In this document: piece after piece, positions 43,215-51,879 of the stretch
Position numbering within the stretch: the stretch's first letter is position 1
Layout of the letters: each line of letters opens with the position of its first letter
Source: Actinomadura rupiterrae
GTDB taxonomy: Bacteria; Actinomycetota; Actinomycetes; Streptosporangiales; Streptosporangiaceae
Reading direction: 5' to 3'
Assembly: GCF_024172125.1 (NCBI RefSeq)
Contig: NZ_JAMZEA010000001.1
Span: 248,001-312,000, forward strand
Length of the DNA stretch: 64,000 nucleotides
Program-made: the position numbers and the translations under genes
The notes under the pieces: model-generated
Database searches by the model: none
Seen by the model: the letters and a program-made list of their open reading frames with translations, nothing else
Told to the model about the DNA's origin: nothing

Positions 43215-43464
43215 GCGTCCATCCTGCCGCATGAGCGAGCGTGTCGCATGAGCAGCCGCAAGTGTCCTCCGGCACCTGCCGCCGGGACGCGCGCGCAGGA
43301 GGGCCCTAGGACGCCCGTCCAGCCGGGCCCGCGGCGGGCGCGGCCCACCCCGCATCAGCGACAAGGTGGACATAAGCCAATGGCTCCGACTTTTACCGGA
43401 ACGCCGCGGGCAACGGCGCGAACGGTAAAGAATCCAAGCGCGGTCACTGAATAGCAAAAGCGAG

Positions 43465-43494
43465 CTGACGCCGATCACCAAGACTGGTTATAGT
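43465..43494 (+). promoter_or_regulatory. Putative sigma-70-type promoter for the ABC ATPase gene
   Basis: CTGACG (43465-43470) and TATAGT (43489-43494) with an 18-bp spacer, unusually good for this GC-rich window. It lies ~150 bp upstream of the ABC ATPase start within an otherwise gene-free interval (43215-43640) in which I see nothing else. Confidence 0.4.
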
Positions 43495-43640
43495 CGCGGA
43501 GTCGTGCACGGATCGACGTCCACGAGAGTTTCATCGGGCGGTCTGCGGGACCGCGGTGAAACGGGCCGTCCGGCGACGGGGGTCGCGGGCGGGCCGGGGC
43601 GGGCGGAACCGTGTTCGTAACCAACGGGGGGAAAACTGCA

Positions 43641-44633
43641 ATGGTCGCGGATCCATCCGCGATCGTGGCCCATGGAATGGGGGTCCGCCGCGGGGGGCGG
43701 TGGCTCCTCCGTCCTACGGCCCTCGGCATCGCCGAGGGCCTGATCGGTGTTGCCGGTCCGCCGGGCGCGGGCAAATCAACGCTGCTGGCCACGTTCGCGA
43801 CGCTGCGCCGACCCAGTGTCGGTGAAATAGAAATCCTCGGGCACCGTACCGGGAAAACCTCGGATCTGCGCGCCGTGCGCGCGCGGATCGGCTATCTTCC
43901 GGCCGGCTTCTGGAACGAGCCGGCCATCACCGCGGCGGAATTCGTGGGCTATGCCGCCTACTACCGGCGGGTGCGGGAGTCGGACGCGCGCGACATTCTG
44001 CGGCGGATGGAGCTGGCCGACGTCGCGGGCTCGGAGCTGGCCCTGCTGCCGCCGGACGTCCGGCTCCGCGTGGGCCTCGCCGCGACCTGCGTGCACGAGC
44101 CCGACATCGTCCTGCTGGACGATCCGCTGGAGGAACTCGTCGAGCCCGCGCCCGAAGGCGAGCGCGGCGAGTTCACCGCGTCGCTGCCGCGCCTGCTCGG
44201 ACGGTTCGGCTCGTTCGCCCGCAGCGATGACGGCGCATCAGACGCATCAGACGCGTCGGAGACAGCGGACGCAGCGGACGAGCCGCATCCGCAGGACCCG
44301 GAGCCGTTGGGGGCGGCTCATGCGCGCGCGTTGTCCGAGCTGCTGCCGGTGCTGCGCTCGCTCGCGCCTACCGTGCTCGTCACCGCGTCCTCGCCGAAAT
44401 CGCTGTCAGGCATGTGCGACCGGGTGTTCACACTGGCGCGCGGACGTCTCACCGAGGTGCCGGAGGCGGCGGCCGACTCGTCCTCGTGCGCGCACGCACG
44501 AGCCATCGGCCCGTCGCGCAAGGAGACGAGCATGCGCAACGTCCATAGGAAGGGCCTCCGCTCGCCGGGCACACCGGCCGCCCTTGGCGGGTGGAGGAGG
44601 GTGGCGCCGCTGGGGGGCGCGGCCGGTGGCTGA
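43641..44633 (+). CDS. Atypical ABC transporter ATP-binding protein
   Basis: 330 residues. Walker A GVAGPPGAGKSTLLAT and Walker B DIVLLDDPLEEL are clear, but the LSGGQ signature is replaced (LLPPDVRLRVGLAATC) and the Walker B Glu is Asp. An acidic insert (DDGASDASDASETADAADE) separates it from the H-loop region (VLVTASSPKSL, no His). ATG 43641 follows GGGGGGA. It overlaps the membrane protein gene by 8 bp and is probably its partner, forming a divergent ABC-2-like exporter; ATPase activity may be weak. Confidence 0.75.
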   Translation: MVADPSAIVAHGMGVRRGGRWLLRPTALGIAEGLIGVAGPPGAGKSTLLATFATLRRPSVGEIEILGHRTGKTSDLRAVRARIGYLPAGFWNEPAITAAEFVGYAAYYRRVRESDARDILRRMELADVAGSELALLPPDVRLRVGLAATCVHEPDIVLLDDPLEELVEPAPEGERGEFTASLPRLLGRFGSFARSDDGASDASDASETADAADEPHPQDPEPLGAAHARALSELLPVLRSLAPTVLVTASSPKSLSGMCDRVFTLARGRLTEVPEAAADSSSCAHARAIGPSRKETSMRNVHRKGLRSPGTPAALGGWRRVAPLGGAAGG

Positions 44634-46257
44634 CCTCAGCCGCGTGCTCCGGGCGGACGCGCGGCGGGCCCGGCCGCTCGCCGGGGCCGCCGTGCTGGCG
44701 GCCTCGGGCATCGCCGCGGCCTGGCCGACGCTGCTGCCCGGGGTCGCCTACTGGGACAACTCCATCGTCGCCCTGGTGAACGCGGTGCGGGTGATGGGCC
44801 CGGTCGCGGCCGGGTTCGCCGCCCTCGCGGGCGCGCGCGAGCGCCGCCTCGACTACCTGCGCGTCGTCACGGCCCGCTCCCCGATCACGGGCGTGCTGCT
44901 CGACCTGGCGCTGCTGGTCATGGTCGCGCTGGCGTCCTACGCGGTCGTGGTCGGGGTGATCGTCGTCCGGACCGTGCTGCGGCAGGAGGCCGGGCAGCCG
45001 GACCTGCTCGGCCTCACGGCCGCGTCCGCCGCGCTCGCGCTGCACGTCACGGCGGGCTACCTGGCCGGACGGCTCGTCCCGCGCCCGACGACGGCGCTGG
45101 TGGTCACCGCGGCGGCGGCGCTGTGGGCGGCGGCGCGGCTGCCCGGGACGTCCTGGTGGAGCCTTCTGCCGCCCGCCGCGCTGCACCGGGTCGAGCTGTT
45201 CACCTGCCTGAGCCCGGGCGTCCTCGCCGACCAGACGGTGTGGGCGGCGACCCTCGCCGTGGCGCTGGCGCTTGCTTACTGCTGGTGGGTGACGCGGCGG
45301 GCCGTCCTGCTGCTGGGCGTGGCGGCGGCGCTCGTGCTCGCGGGCGGCGCCACGGTGCGGCTGCACGGCACGCACGGCAGGGCGGTCGAGGCGGCCCCGG
45401 CGGCGGACGTGTGCCATGACTGGCCGCTGCGGGTGTGCGTGCATCCGGCGCTCGCCCCCGCGCTGCCCGCGCTGGAGGAGGCGCTGACGCCGCTGGCGGC
45501 CCGGCTGGCGGACACCCCGGCCGCGTTCACCCGCGTCGAGCAGCGCCCGGTTCCGGGCCCGGCGCGGGTCGCGCACGGGCTGGTCCGCCTCTACCTGCCG
45601 GGCGAGCTGGGCGCCGGGTTCACCGCCGGGGTGCTCCGGGACGTCCGGGACGGCCTCGTCGGCCCGCGCACCTGCGCCACCCGGACGCGCGGCGCCCGGC
45701 AGTACGAGTCGCTCGTGGACGCGTGGCTGCTCGGGAACCCGGCCCCGGCGATCTCCGACCGGTCCGTGTCCCGGCGCTTCGGCCTCTGGGACGAGGAGGA
45801 CCGCCGCTCCTGGCTGCGCACCCACTTCACCGACTACCGGAAGTGCTCGCTCGGCGCGTCCGACTTCTCGTCGCACGCACTCGCCAAGAGCAAGCGGTCA
45901 GCGCCGTCCCAGAAGAGCGGAACACCCGCCCCCTCCCCGAAGCCCGACCCGTCCGCGAAGGCCGAGTCGTCCGCGAAGGCTGGACCACCCGCGAAGACCG
46001 AGTCGTCCTCGAAGGCTGGACCGCCCGCGAAATCCGAGTCGTCCTCGAAATCTGAGTCGTCCGAGAAGGCGGAGCCGTTCCGGGAAGGGAAGCCGTCCCA
46101 GAAGGACGGGCCGGCGGCGTGGCCGCGGGATGCCGCGGAAAAGGAGAAGCGCCCCGCGCTGGGCGTCCTTCTCCAGGACGGCCAGCGGGGGCGCGAGTAC
46201 CCTCTGCGCGGCCACGACAGGACCCCCCAGACCCGTCGCGACCACGCAGAAGCCTAA
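44626..46257 (+). CDS. Membrane protein, probable partner of the atypical ABC ATPase
   Basis: 543 residues. Six or so membrane helices in residues ~15-255 (ABC-2-like: LAGAAVLAASGIAAAWPTLL; LDLALLVMVALASYAVVVGV), then an extracytoplasmic domain with cysteines (DVCHDWPLRVCVHPAL) and WLLGNPAPAIS. The last ~125 residues are Ser/Lys/Ala/Pro low complexity with repeated SAKAESSAKAGPPAK-type units. GTG 44626 has GGGGGG ten bases upstream and overlaps the ATPase stop. No substrate can be inferred. Confidence 0.7.
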   Translation: MADLSRVLRADARRARPLAGAAVLAASGIAAAWPTLLPGVAYWDNSIVALVNAVRVMGPVAAGFAALAGARERRLDYLRVVTARSPITGVLLDLALLVMVALASYAVVVGVIVVRTVLRQEAGQPDLLGLTAASAALALHVTAGYLAGRLVPRPTTALVVTAAAALWAAARLPGTSWWSLLPPAALHRVELFTCLSPGVLADQTVWAATLAVALALAYCWWVTRRAVLLLGVAAALVLAGGATVRLHGTHGRAVEAAPAADVCHDWPLRVCVHPALAPALPALEEALTPLAARLADTPAAFTRVEQRPVPGPARVAHGLVRLYLPGELGAGFTAGVLRDVRDGLVGPRTCATRTRGARQYESLVDAWLLGNPAPAISDRSVSRRFGLWDEEDRRSWLRTHFTDYRKCSLGASDFSSHALAKSKRSAPSQKSGTPAPSPKPDPSAKAESSAKAGPPAKTESSSKAGPPAKSESSSKSESSEKAEPFREGKPSQKDGPAAWPRDAAEKEKRPALGVLLQDGQRGREYPLRGHDRTPQTRRDHAEA

Positions 46258-46267
46258 GACGCGGCGC

Positions 46268-46591
46268 TCAGACGGCCTGCCGCTCAGCGGTGCGCGCCGG
46301 AGCGCCGGCGACCGGCCGGAGCCAGTTCCGCTCGACGAAGAACGGCGCGACCGGGAGCACCGAGGCGATGAGCGCCAGCAGCGTCCGCTTGGTGTCCCAG
46401 CCCGTCGCCTGCCGTCCGGCGAGGACGAGCGCGACGTAGGCCAGGAACAGGACACCGTGGATCGGCCCCATGATCTGGACCGCCACCGGGGCGTCGCCGA
46501 GGTACTTGATCGGCATGGCCACGAGCAGCAGCACCAGGAACGAGACGGCCTCGGCCACGGAAACGATCCGCAGAGTCTTCACGATGTCCAC
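46268..46591 (-). CDS. DUF3817 domain-containing membrane protein
   Basis: 107 residues with three membrane helices (AVSFLVLLLVAMPIKYL; GPIHGVLFLAYVALVLAG; LLALIASVLPVAPFFVE). The PIHG motif and FFVERNWL are DUF3817 hallmarks. Function unknown; related by fold to integral membrane proteins often found near fatty-acid genes in actinobacteria. Convergent with the preceding membrane-protein gene, 10 bp apart. Confidence 0.9.
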   Translation of the reverse strand: MDIVKTLRIVSVAEAVSFLVLLLVAMPIKYLGDAPVAVQIMGPIHGVLFLAYVALVLAGRQATGWDTKRTLLALIASVLPVAPFFVERNWLRPVAGAPARTAERQAV

Positions 46592-46696
46592 GTGTAGCTA
46601 ACGTACCGCCCCCGACGTGGTGTTTCGGACGGCCCTATGGCGCTGCTCACATCCGGGGGTGGGCCGGGGCGTCCGGGCCCCTCTAGGGTGACCCGC

Positions 46697-47455
46697 GTGG
46701 ACTGGAGTTTGCTGACCTGCGCGCGCAAGGGGCACATCACCTACGCGCCGGACGAGCCGCGGCTGAAGCTGCGGCTGCACACCGAGACCCCCATCGGCGA
46801 GGCGTGGCGCTGCCTGCGCTGCGGCGCCTACATCCACGGCGACCCGCACGGCGCGGGCCCGGCCGAGCGCGCCCCGCTGGTGAAGCGCGGCAAGGAGCTG
46901 CGCGACGCGTTCATCATGCGGTTCTTCGCGGTCGAGCGGATCATCCGCGGGCTGGTGGTGCTCGCCGCCGCCTACGGCGTGTGGCGGTTCGCCGCGCACC
47001 GCGGCTCGATCCAGCGGATCTTCGAGAAGGAGATCCCGCTGCTGCGCCCGCTCGCCAACCAGGTCGGCTGGGACCTGGACCACTCCAAGATCGTGGAGTC
47101 CTTCCGCAAGGTCTTCGACCTCAACGCGCAGACGCTGCGCTGGCTCGCGGTCGGCCTGCTGGTGTACGCGCTGATCGAGATCATCGAGGCGGTCGGGCTC
47201 TGGATGCTGCAGCGCTGGGGCGAGTACTTCGCCGTGGTCGCCACCTGCTTCGGGCTGCCGATCGAGATCTACGAGCTGACCGAGCGGATCACCGCGGTCC
47301 GGATCGGCGCGCTGCTGATCAACATCGGGCTGATCGTGTACATCGTGGTGACCAAGCGGCTGTTCGGCGTCCGCGGCGGCAAGGCCGCGCACGAGGCGCA
47401 CCTGCGCAGCGCGTCCCTCCTGGAGGTCGAGGAAGCGGCCGAGGCCACCGCCTGA
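46697..47455 (+). CDS. DUF2127 domain-containing membrane protein
   Basis: 252 residues. A short N-terminal segment with CARKGH and CLRCG (a possible metal knuckle), then four helices of DUF2127 (FFAVERIIRGLVVLAAAYGV; WLAVGLLVYALIEIIEAVGL; IGALLINIGLIVYIVV). GTG 46697 sits seven bases after TAGGGT (46684-46689), fitting a leaderless transcript; ATG 46637 upstream is not favoured. Function unknown. Confidence 0.85.
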   Translation: MDWSLLTCARKGHITYAPDEPRLKLRLHTETPIGEAWRCLRCGAYIHGDPHGAGPAERAPLVKRGKELRDAFIMRFFAVERIIRGLVVLAAAYGVWRFAAHRGSIQRIFEKEIPLLRPLANQVGWDLDHSKIVESFRKVFDLNAQTLRWLAVGLLVYALIEIIEAVGLWMLQRWGEYFAVVATCFGLPIEIYELTERITAVRIGALLINIGLIVYIVVTKRLFGVRGGKAAHEAHLRSASLLEVEEAAEATA

Positions 47456-47552
47456 GCCGGCGTCCAGGTCCGTTAATCCGGTTCCGCCGCGCCCTAAAAG
47501 GGCAAAATCCGGCAATTCGGTAGGCACGCGCCGGTCCGGGCATCCCAAGGGC

Positions 47553-48269
47553 ATGGCACGCTCACGTCCGGACGAAGCCGGTCCCGGGACGGAGCCGCGG
47601 GCGGCGCGGCCGCCGCGGGCGTACCAGCGCCCGGGGCGGCGGATCGGGGCCGTCCTGCTGCTGGTCGCGGTGACCGTGGCGGCCGTGCTGGTCGTCCAGA
47701 ACGGCCTGCAACTCCTCCCGCACTGGCTGAACCCGTTCGCCGAGGACACCAAGGACCGCAGCGGCCCGGCGCTGCTGCGGTCCGTCCGCGACATGCACCG
47801 GTACCAGGCCGCAGCGGGCGACTTCCAGGTGGTCGTCGACCTGGACAAGGAGGCGAAGTACCTGCCGGGGACGCTGCGCGGCAGGCGGACGCTGTTCATC
47901 GGGCAGGGCTCGGTGAACGCGTACGTGGACTTCTCCCGGCTCGGCTCCGGCGCGATCAGCGTCAACCCCGACCGGACGGCCGCGACGGTCCGGCTCCCCC
48001 ACGCCCAGCTCGAACCCACCAACCTCGACCCGAAGCGCAGCTACGTGTTCTCGACGCAGCGCGGGCTGCTCGACCGCTTCGGGGACTTCTTCAGCTCCAA
48101 CCCCAACAACCAGCAGCAGCTCTACGTCCTGGCGGCGCAGAAGATCCAGGCCGCCGCGCAGGAGAGCGGCCTCCAGACCCGCGCCGACCAGAACACCGAA
48201 TCGATGCTGGAGAACATGCTCCGCGCCCTCGGCTTCAAGACCGTCACCGTCCAGCAATCCCCGCAGTGA
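47553..48269 (+). CDS. DUF4230 domain-containing protein
   Basis: 238 residues. One N-terminal membrane helix (AVLLLVAVTVAAVLVVQNGL) and an extracytoplasmic DUF4230 domain (FQVVVDLDKEAKYLPGTLRG; VYVDFSRL-like strands; FKTVTV at the end). Function unknown; family is often encoded near cell-envelope genes. Followed by a strong terminator. Confidence 0.85.
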   Translation: MARSRPDEAGPGTEPRAARPPRAYQRPGRRIGAVLLLVAVTVAAVLVVQNGLQLLPHWLNPFAEDTKDRSGPALLRSVRDMHRYQAAAGDFQVVVDLDKEAKYLPGTLRGRRTLFIGQGSVNAYVDFSRLGSGAISVNPDRTAATVRLPHAQLEPTNLDPKRSYVFSTQRGLLDRFGDFFSSNPNNQQQLYVLAAQKIQAAAQESGLQTRADQNTESMLENMLRALGFKTVTVQQSPQ

Positions 48270-48275
48270 CGCGAA

Positions 48276-48306
48276 AGCCCCCGCCCGGACGTACCGGACG
48301 GGGGCT
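48276..48306. terminator. Bidirectional hairpin terminator
   Basis: AGCCCCCGCCCGG (48276-48288) pairs with CCGGACGGGGGCT (48294-48306) with one mismatch around ACGTA. It separates the convergent DUF4230 (+) and thiolase (-) genes. Confidence 0.85.
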
Positions 48307-48320
48307 GAGCGTCACTCAGG

Positions 48321-49511
48321 TCAGGCGGACGGGACGCGGATGATCAGCGCATCGCCCTGGCCGCCGCCGCCGCACAGGCCCGCCGCGCCCACGCCGCCGC
48401 CGCGGCGCTTCAGCTCGTAGGCCAGGTGCAGGACGATCCGGGCCCCGGACATGCCGACCGGGTGGCCGAGCGCGATCGCGCCGCCGTCGACGTTCACCTT
48501 CTCCGGCCCGACGCCCAGGTCGCGCATGGACTGGATGCCGACAGACGCGAACGCCTCGTTGATCTCGATGAGGTCCAGGTCGTCCACGCCGAGGCCGGCC
48601 TTGCCCAGCGCGTGCTTGATCGCGTTGGACGGCTGGGACTGGAGCGAGTTGTCCGGACCGGCGACGTTGCCGTGCGCGCCGATCTCGGCGAGCCAGGTCA
48701 GCCCGAGCTCCTCGGCCTTGGCCTTCGACATCACCACGACGGCCGCGGCGCCGTCGGAGATCTGCGAGGACGACCCGGCGGTGATCGTGCCGTCTTTGGC
48801 GAACGCCGGGCGCAGCCGGGCCAGGGTCTCGGCGGTCGTGTCGCCGCGGACGCCCTCGTCCGTGCCGAACACGATCGGGTCGCCCTTGCGCTGCGGGATC
48901 TCGACCGGCGCGATCTCGGCGTCGAACCGGCCGTTCTTGATCGCGTCGGCGGCGCGCTGGTGCGAGCGGGCGGAGAACTCGTCCTGCTCCTCGCGCGTGA
49001 TGCCGAGCTTGGCGTTGTGCCGCTCGGTGGACTCGCCCATCGAGACGCCGTCGAAGGCGTCGGTGAGGGCGTCGTAGGCCATGTGGTCGAGCACCTCGAC
49101 CGAGCCGTACTTGTAGCCGCCGCGCGACTTCGGCAGCAGGTGCGGGGCCTGGGTCATGGACTCCATGCCGCCCGCGACGACGATGTCGAACTCGCCCGCC
49201 CGGATGAGCTGGTCGGCGAGCGCGATCGCGTCCAGCCCGGACAGGCAGACCTTGTTGATGTTGACGGACGGGACGTCCATGGGGATGCCGGCCTTCACGG
49301 CTGCCTGGCGGGCCGGGATCTGGCCCGCGCCGGCCTGCAGCACCTGGCCGAGGATGACGTACTCGACCTGGTCCCCGGTGATCCCGGCGCGCTCCAGCGC
49401 CGCCTTGATCGCGTGCGCGCCGAGATCGGCGGCGGTGAAGTCCTTCAGGGAGCCGAGCAGCCGCCCGACGGGCGTGCGGGCACCGGCGACGATGACGGAA
49501 CCGACGGACAA
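48321..49511 (-). CDS. Acetyl-CoA C-acetyltransferase (thiolase)
   Basis: 396 residues. Thiolase acting on acetoacetyl-CoA or longer 3-ketoacyl-CoA. Nucleophile Cys in [11 protein letters not shown], then [10 protein letters not shown], the His in [10 protein letters not shown] and second Cys in [14 protein letters not shown] 49511 is supported by GGAGG six bases upstream; no ATG or GTG is near. Adjacent and divergent to methylmalonyl-CoA epimerase, as in the M. tuberculosis fadA4 region. Confidence 0.93.
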   Translation of the reverse strand: MSVGSVIVAGARTPVGRLLGSLKDFTAADLGAHAIKAALERAGITGDQVEYVILGQVLQAGAGQIPARQAAVKAGIPMDVPSVNINKVCLSGLDAIALADQLIRAGEFDIVVAGGMESMTQAPHLLPKSRGGYKYGSVEVLDHMAYDALTDAFDGVSMGESTERHNAKLGITREEQDEFSARSHQRAADAIKNGRFDAEIAPVEIPQRKGDPIVFGTDEGVRGDTTAETLARLRPAFAKDGTITAGSSSQISDGAAAVVVMSKAKAEELGLTWLAEIGAHGNVAGPDNSLQSQPSNAIKHALGKAGLGVDDLDLIEINEAFASVGIQSMRDLGVGPEKVNVDGGAIALGHPVGMSGARIVLHLAYELKRRGGGVGAAGLCGGGGQGDALIIRVPSA

Positions 49512-49594
49512 AGGGGGCCTCCACGGGAACGTACGGCGGGACGTTTGCCACGATACTCAGCAGGACCGAACGCTCTTCGCCCCGGGGAGGACGC

Positions 49595-50038
49595 ATGCTC
49601 ACCCGCATCGACCACATCGGCATCGCCTGCCACGACCTGGAGGCGACCGTCGCCTTCTACCAGGAGACCTACGGCTTCGGCGACGCGCACTACGAGACCA
49701 ACCAGGAGCAGGGCGTCCGGGAGGCGATGCTCAGGATCAACACGACCGGCGACGGCGCGGCCAGCTACCTCCAGCTGCTCACCCCGATCCGGGACGACTC
49801 GCCCGTGGCCAAGTGGCTGGCCAAGAACGGCGAGGGCGTGCACCACATCGCGTTCGGCACCGACGGGGACGTCCAGGACGAGGCGGACGGCATCGCGTCC
49901 AAGGGCGTCCGGGTGCTCTACGACGCCCCGCGCAACGGCTCGATGGGCTCGCGGATCACGTTCCTGCACCCGAAGGACTGCCACGGCGTCCTGACCGAGC
50001 TGGTGCAGAAGGCCGGGACGGCCCCGCAGGACGGGTAG
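49595..50038 (+). CDS. mce: Methylmalonyl-CoA epimerase
   Basis: 147 residues. VOC-fold enzyme interconverting (2R)- and (2S)-methylmalonyl-CoA. Metal ligands: His in RIDHIGIACHDL, Gln/His in GEGVHHIAFGTD and Glu in GVLTELVQ. Full length for the family. Divergent from the thiolase gene with 83 bp between. Supports propionate and odd-chain metabolism. Confidence 0.94.
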   Translation: MLTRIDHIGIACHDLEATVAFYQETYGFGDAHYETNQEQGVREAMLRINTTGDGAASYLQLLTPIRDDSPVAKWLAKNGEGVHHIAFGTDGDVQDEADGIASKGVRVLYDAPRNGSMGSRITFLHPKDCHGVLTELVQKAGTAPQDG

Positions 50039-50070
50039 CCGGGGCGGGCGACGGCAGGGCCGGATCGTGA

Positions 50071-50086
50071 TGTGATCGATATCACA
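50071..50086. promoter_or_regulatory. CRP-like palindrome TGTGA-N6-TCACA
   Basis: TGTGATCGATATCACA matches the CRP/FNR-family consensus perfectly in both half sites. It lies in the 322-bp interval between mce and the coiled-coil gene (290 bp before its start). Otherwise the interval shows only a TTAT-containing stretch near 50135 and no gene. Confidence 0.5.
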
Positions 50087-50360
50087 AGGGGCCTCCGGGG
50101 CGTCCAACGTGGACCGCTGTAACCGTTCGGACACTTATGGTGCATTTTGACGGCAGGAACCCCTGCCATCCCGGGCCTCCCGGAGGCACCGGACAAACAC
50201 GACAAACCTCCCAGTCCGTTCGGTTGAGCCCCCAACAGCACAGCACCCGGAGTACGCTTCATTCGCCGGAAGAGGTCTGGGGCCGAGCGCCCCTCAAGGC
50301 AGGCGATCGACCGGTCCCCGGAACTTGGCCCGTAGCCCCGTCACACCAGGATTGAGCCAC

Positions 50361-51698
50361 ATGCAGTCCGACATCGACGCCCAGCTCAGCAACTTCTTTG
50401 AAGACACGCCCCCGCGCGAGTTCGACGTGGTGCTCCGCGGCTACGACCGGCACCAGGTCGACGAGCACATCAAGCAGCTCGACAACGAGGTCCGGACCAC
50501 CCGCGAGCAGACCGGCCAGCTCCAGCGGGAGCTGTCGGACGCGCACCGCCAGCTGCAGGAGCAGGAGCGCCCCACCTACTCCGGCCTCGGCGCGCGGATC
50601 GAGCAACTCCTCCGGCTCGCCGAGGAGCAGGCCACCGAGCTCGTCCAGGCCGCGCGCAGCGAGGCCAACGAGATCAAGGCGGCCGCCAAGGTGGAGGCCG
50701 CCGAGCTGCGCGCCACCGCCGAGAACGACGCGTCCGAGCTGCGCGCGACCGCCCAGCGCGAGTGCGACGACATGCGGGGCCAGGCCGAGCGCGAGGCCGA
50801 GGAGGTGCGCACCTCCGCCCGCCGCGAGGCCGACGAGCTGACCTCCACCACCGAGCGCGAGGTCGCCAAGCTGCGCGCCACCGCCGACCACGAGGTCGCC
50901 GAGAAGCGCGCCGCCGCCGAGCGCGAGATCGCCAAGCTCCGCACCACCACCGAGCGCGAGGTCGCGCAGCTGCGCGCGTCCACCAAGCGCGAGCGGGACG
51001 AGATCCTCACCACCGCCAAGCGGCAGGCCGACGAGATGCGCGCGCAGGCCCAGCGCATCCTGGAGGAGTCCGAGGCGCAGCGGGCGCAGGCCGAGGCCGA
51101 GTTCGAGATCCAGCTGGCCGCCCGCCGCGAGGAGGCCGACCGGCAGGACGCCGAGCGGCACGCCGCCGCCCAGCAGGCCACCCAGAAGCTGGTCGCCGAG
51201 GCCGAGCAGCGCGCCGCGTCCGCCGAGCAGCGCGCCGCCAAGGCCACCCAGCAGGCCGAGCAGACCCGCCGCGAGGCCGACTCGCACGCCAAGCAGCTGA
51301 TGGCGAACGCGCGCAAGAACTCCGACCAGATCATCACCGAGGCCAAGGGCCAGGCCGAGCAGCTGCTCGCCGAGACCAAGGCCGAGGCCGACCGGATCCG
51401 CACCGCCGCGCAGCGCCAGGTGGACGAGCTCACCCGCCAGCGCGACAGCATCACCAGCCACCTCAACCAGCTCCGCCAGCTCATCGGCGGGGTCGGCCCG
51501 GCGCTCGGCGGCGCCGAGGAGCCGCCCGCGCTGGAGAAGGCGGCCCCCGCCCCGGCGCCCGAGCCCAAGCCGGCCCCGTCGCAGGGCCCGTCCGGCCAGG
51601 GCGGCGGCGGCCAGAAGCCGCAGGGCGGCAAGCCCGCTCCGAAGCCGGGCCAGGCCAAGAAGTCCGACGAGGACGACGAGGACTGGTGGCAGGAGTGA
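50361..51698 (+). CDS. DivIVA-like long coiled-coil protein (Scy/FilP-type)
   Basis: 445 residues. N-terminus (REFDVVLRGYDRHQVDEHIKQL) matches the DivIVA membrane/curvature-targeting domain; residues ~85-385 are an almost uninterrupted Glu/Ala/Arg coiled coil with repeated AEREVxxLRxTA units; the last 60 are Pro/Gly/Gln-rich ending in DDEDDEDWWQE. Such proteins organise hyphal tips (DivIVA, Scy, FilP in Streptomyces). ATG 50361 gives MQSDIDAQLSNFF. A strong terminator follows. Confidence 0.8.
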   Translation: MQSDIDAQLSNFFEDTPPREFDVVLRGYDRHQVDEHIKQLDNEVRTTREQTGQLQRELSDAHRQLQEQERPTYSGLGARIEQLLRLAEEQATELVQAARSEANEIKAAAKVEAAELRATAENDASELRATAQRECDDMRGQAEREAEEVRTSARREADELTSTTEREVAKLRATADHEVAEKRAAAEREIAKLRTTTEREVAQLRASTKRERDEILTTAKRQADEMRAQAQRILEESEAQRAQAEAEFEIQLAARREEADRQDAERHAAAQQATQKLVAEAEQRAASAEQRAAKATQQAEQTRREADSHAKQLMANARKNSDQIITEAKGQAEQLLAETKAEADRIRTAAQRQVDELTRQRDSITSHLNQLRQLIGGVGPALGGAEEPPALEKAAPAPAPEPKPAPSQGPSGQGGGGQKPQGGKPAPKPGQAKKSDEDDEDWWQE

Positions 51699-51722
51699 CC
51701 TGACGGTCCCGAACCCCTCATC

Positions 51723-51755
51723 CCGAAGGCCCGGCGGCACCCGCCGGGCCTTCGG
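51723..51755 (+). terminator. Terminator after the coiled-coil gene
   Basis: CCGAAGGCCCGGCGG (51723-51737) is perfectly complementary to 51741-51755, with a CAC triloop, 25 bp after the stop. Confidence 0.88.
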
Positions 51756-51879
51756 CGTTCCCGGCGGTCCCCGCCGGACGGACGGGAGGGGTTCGCTCCG
51801 GGTTAACGCGGCTTTACCCGATGTATGGTTTTCGTCCTGAATGCTCCGCCCCCGGACGAGGACCCCAAGGAGAGCCGGC

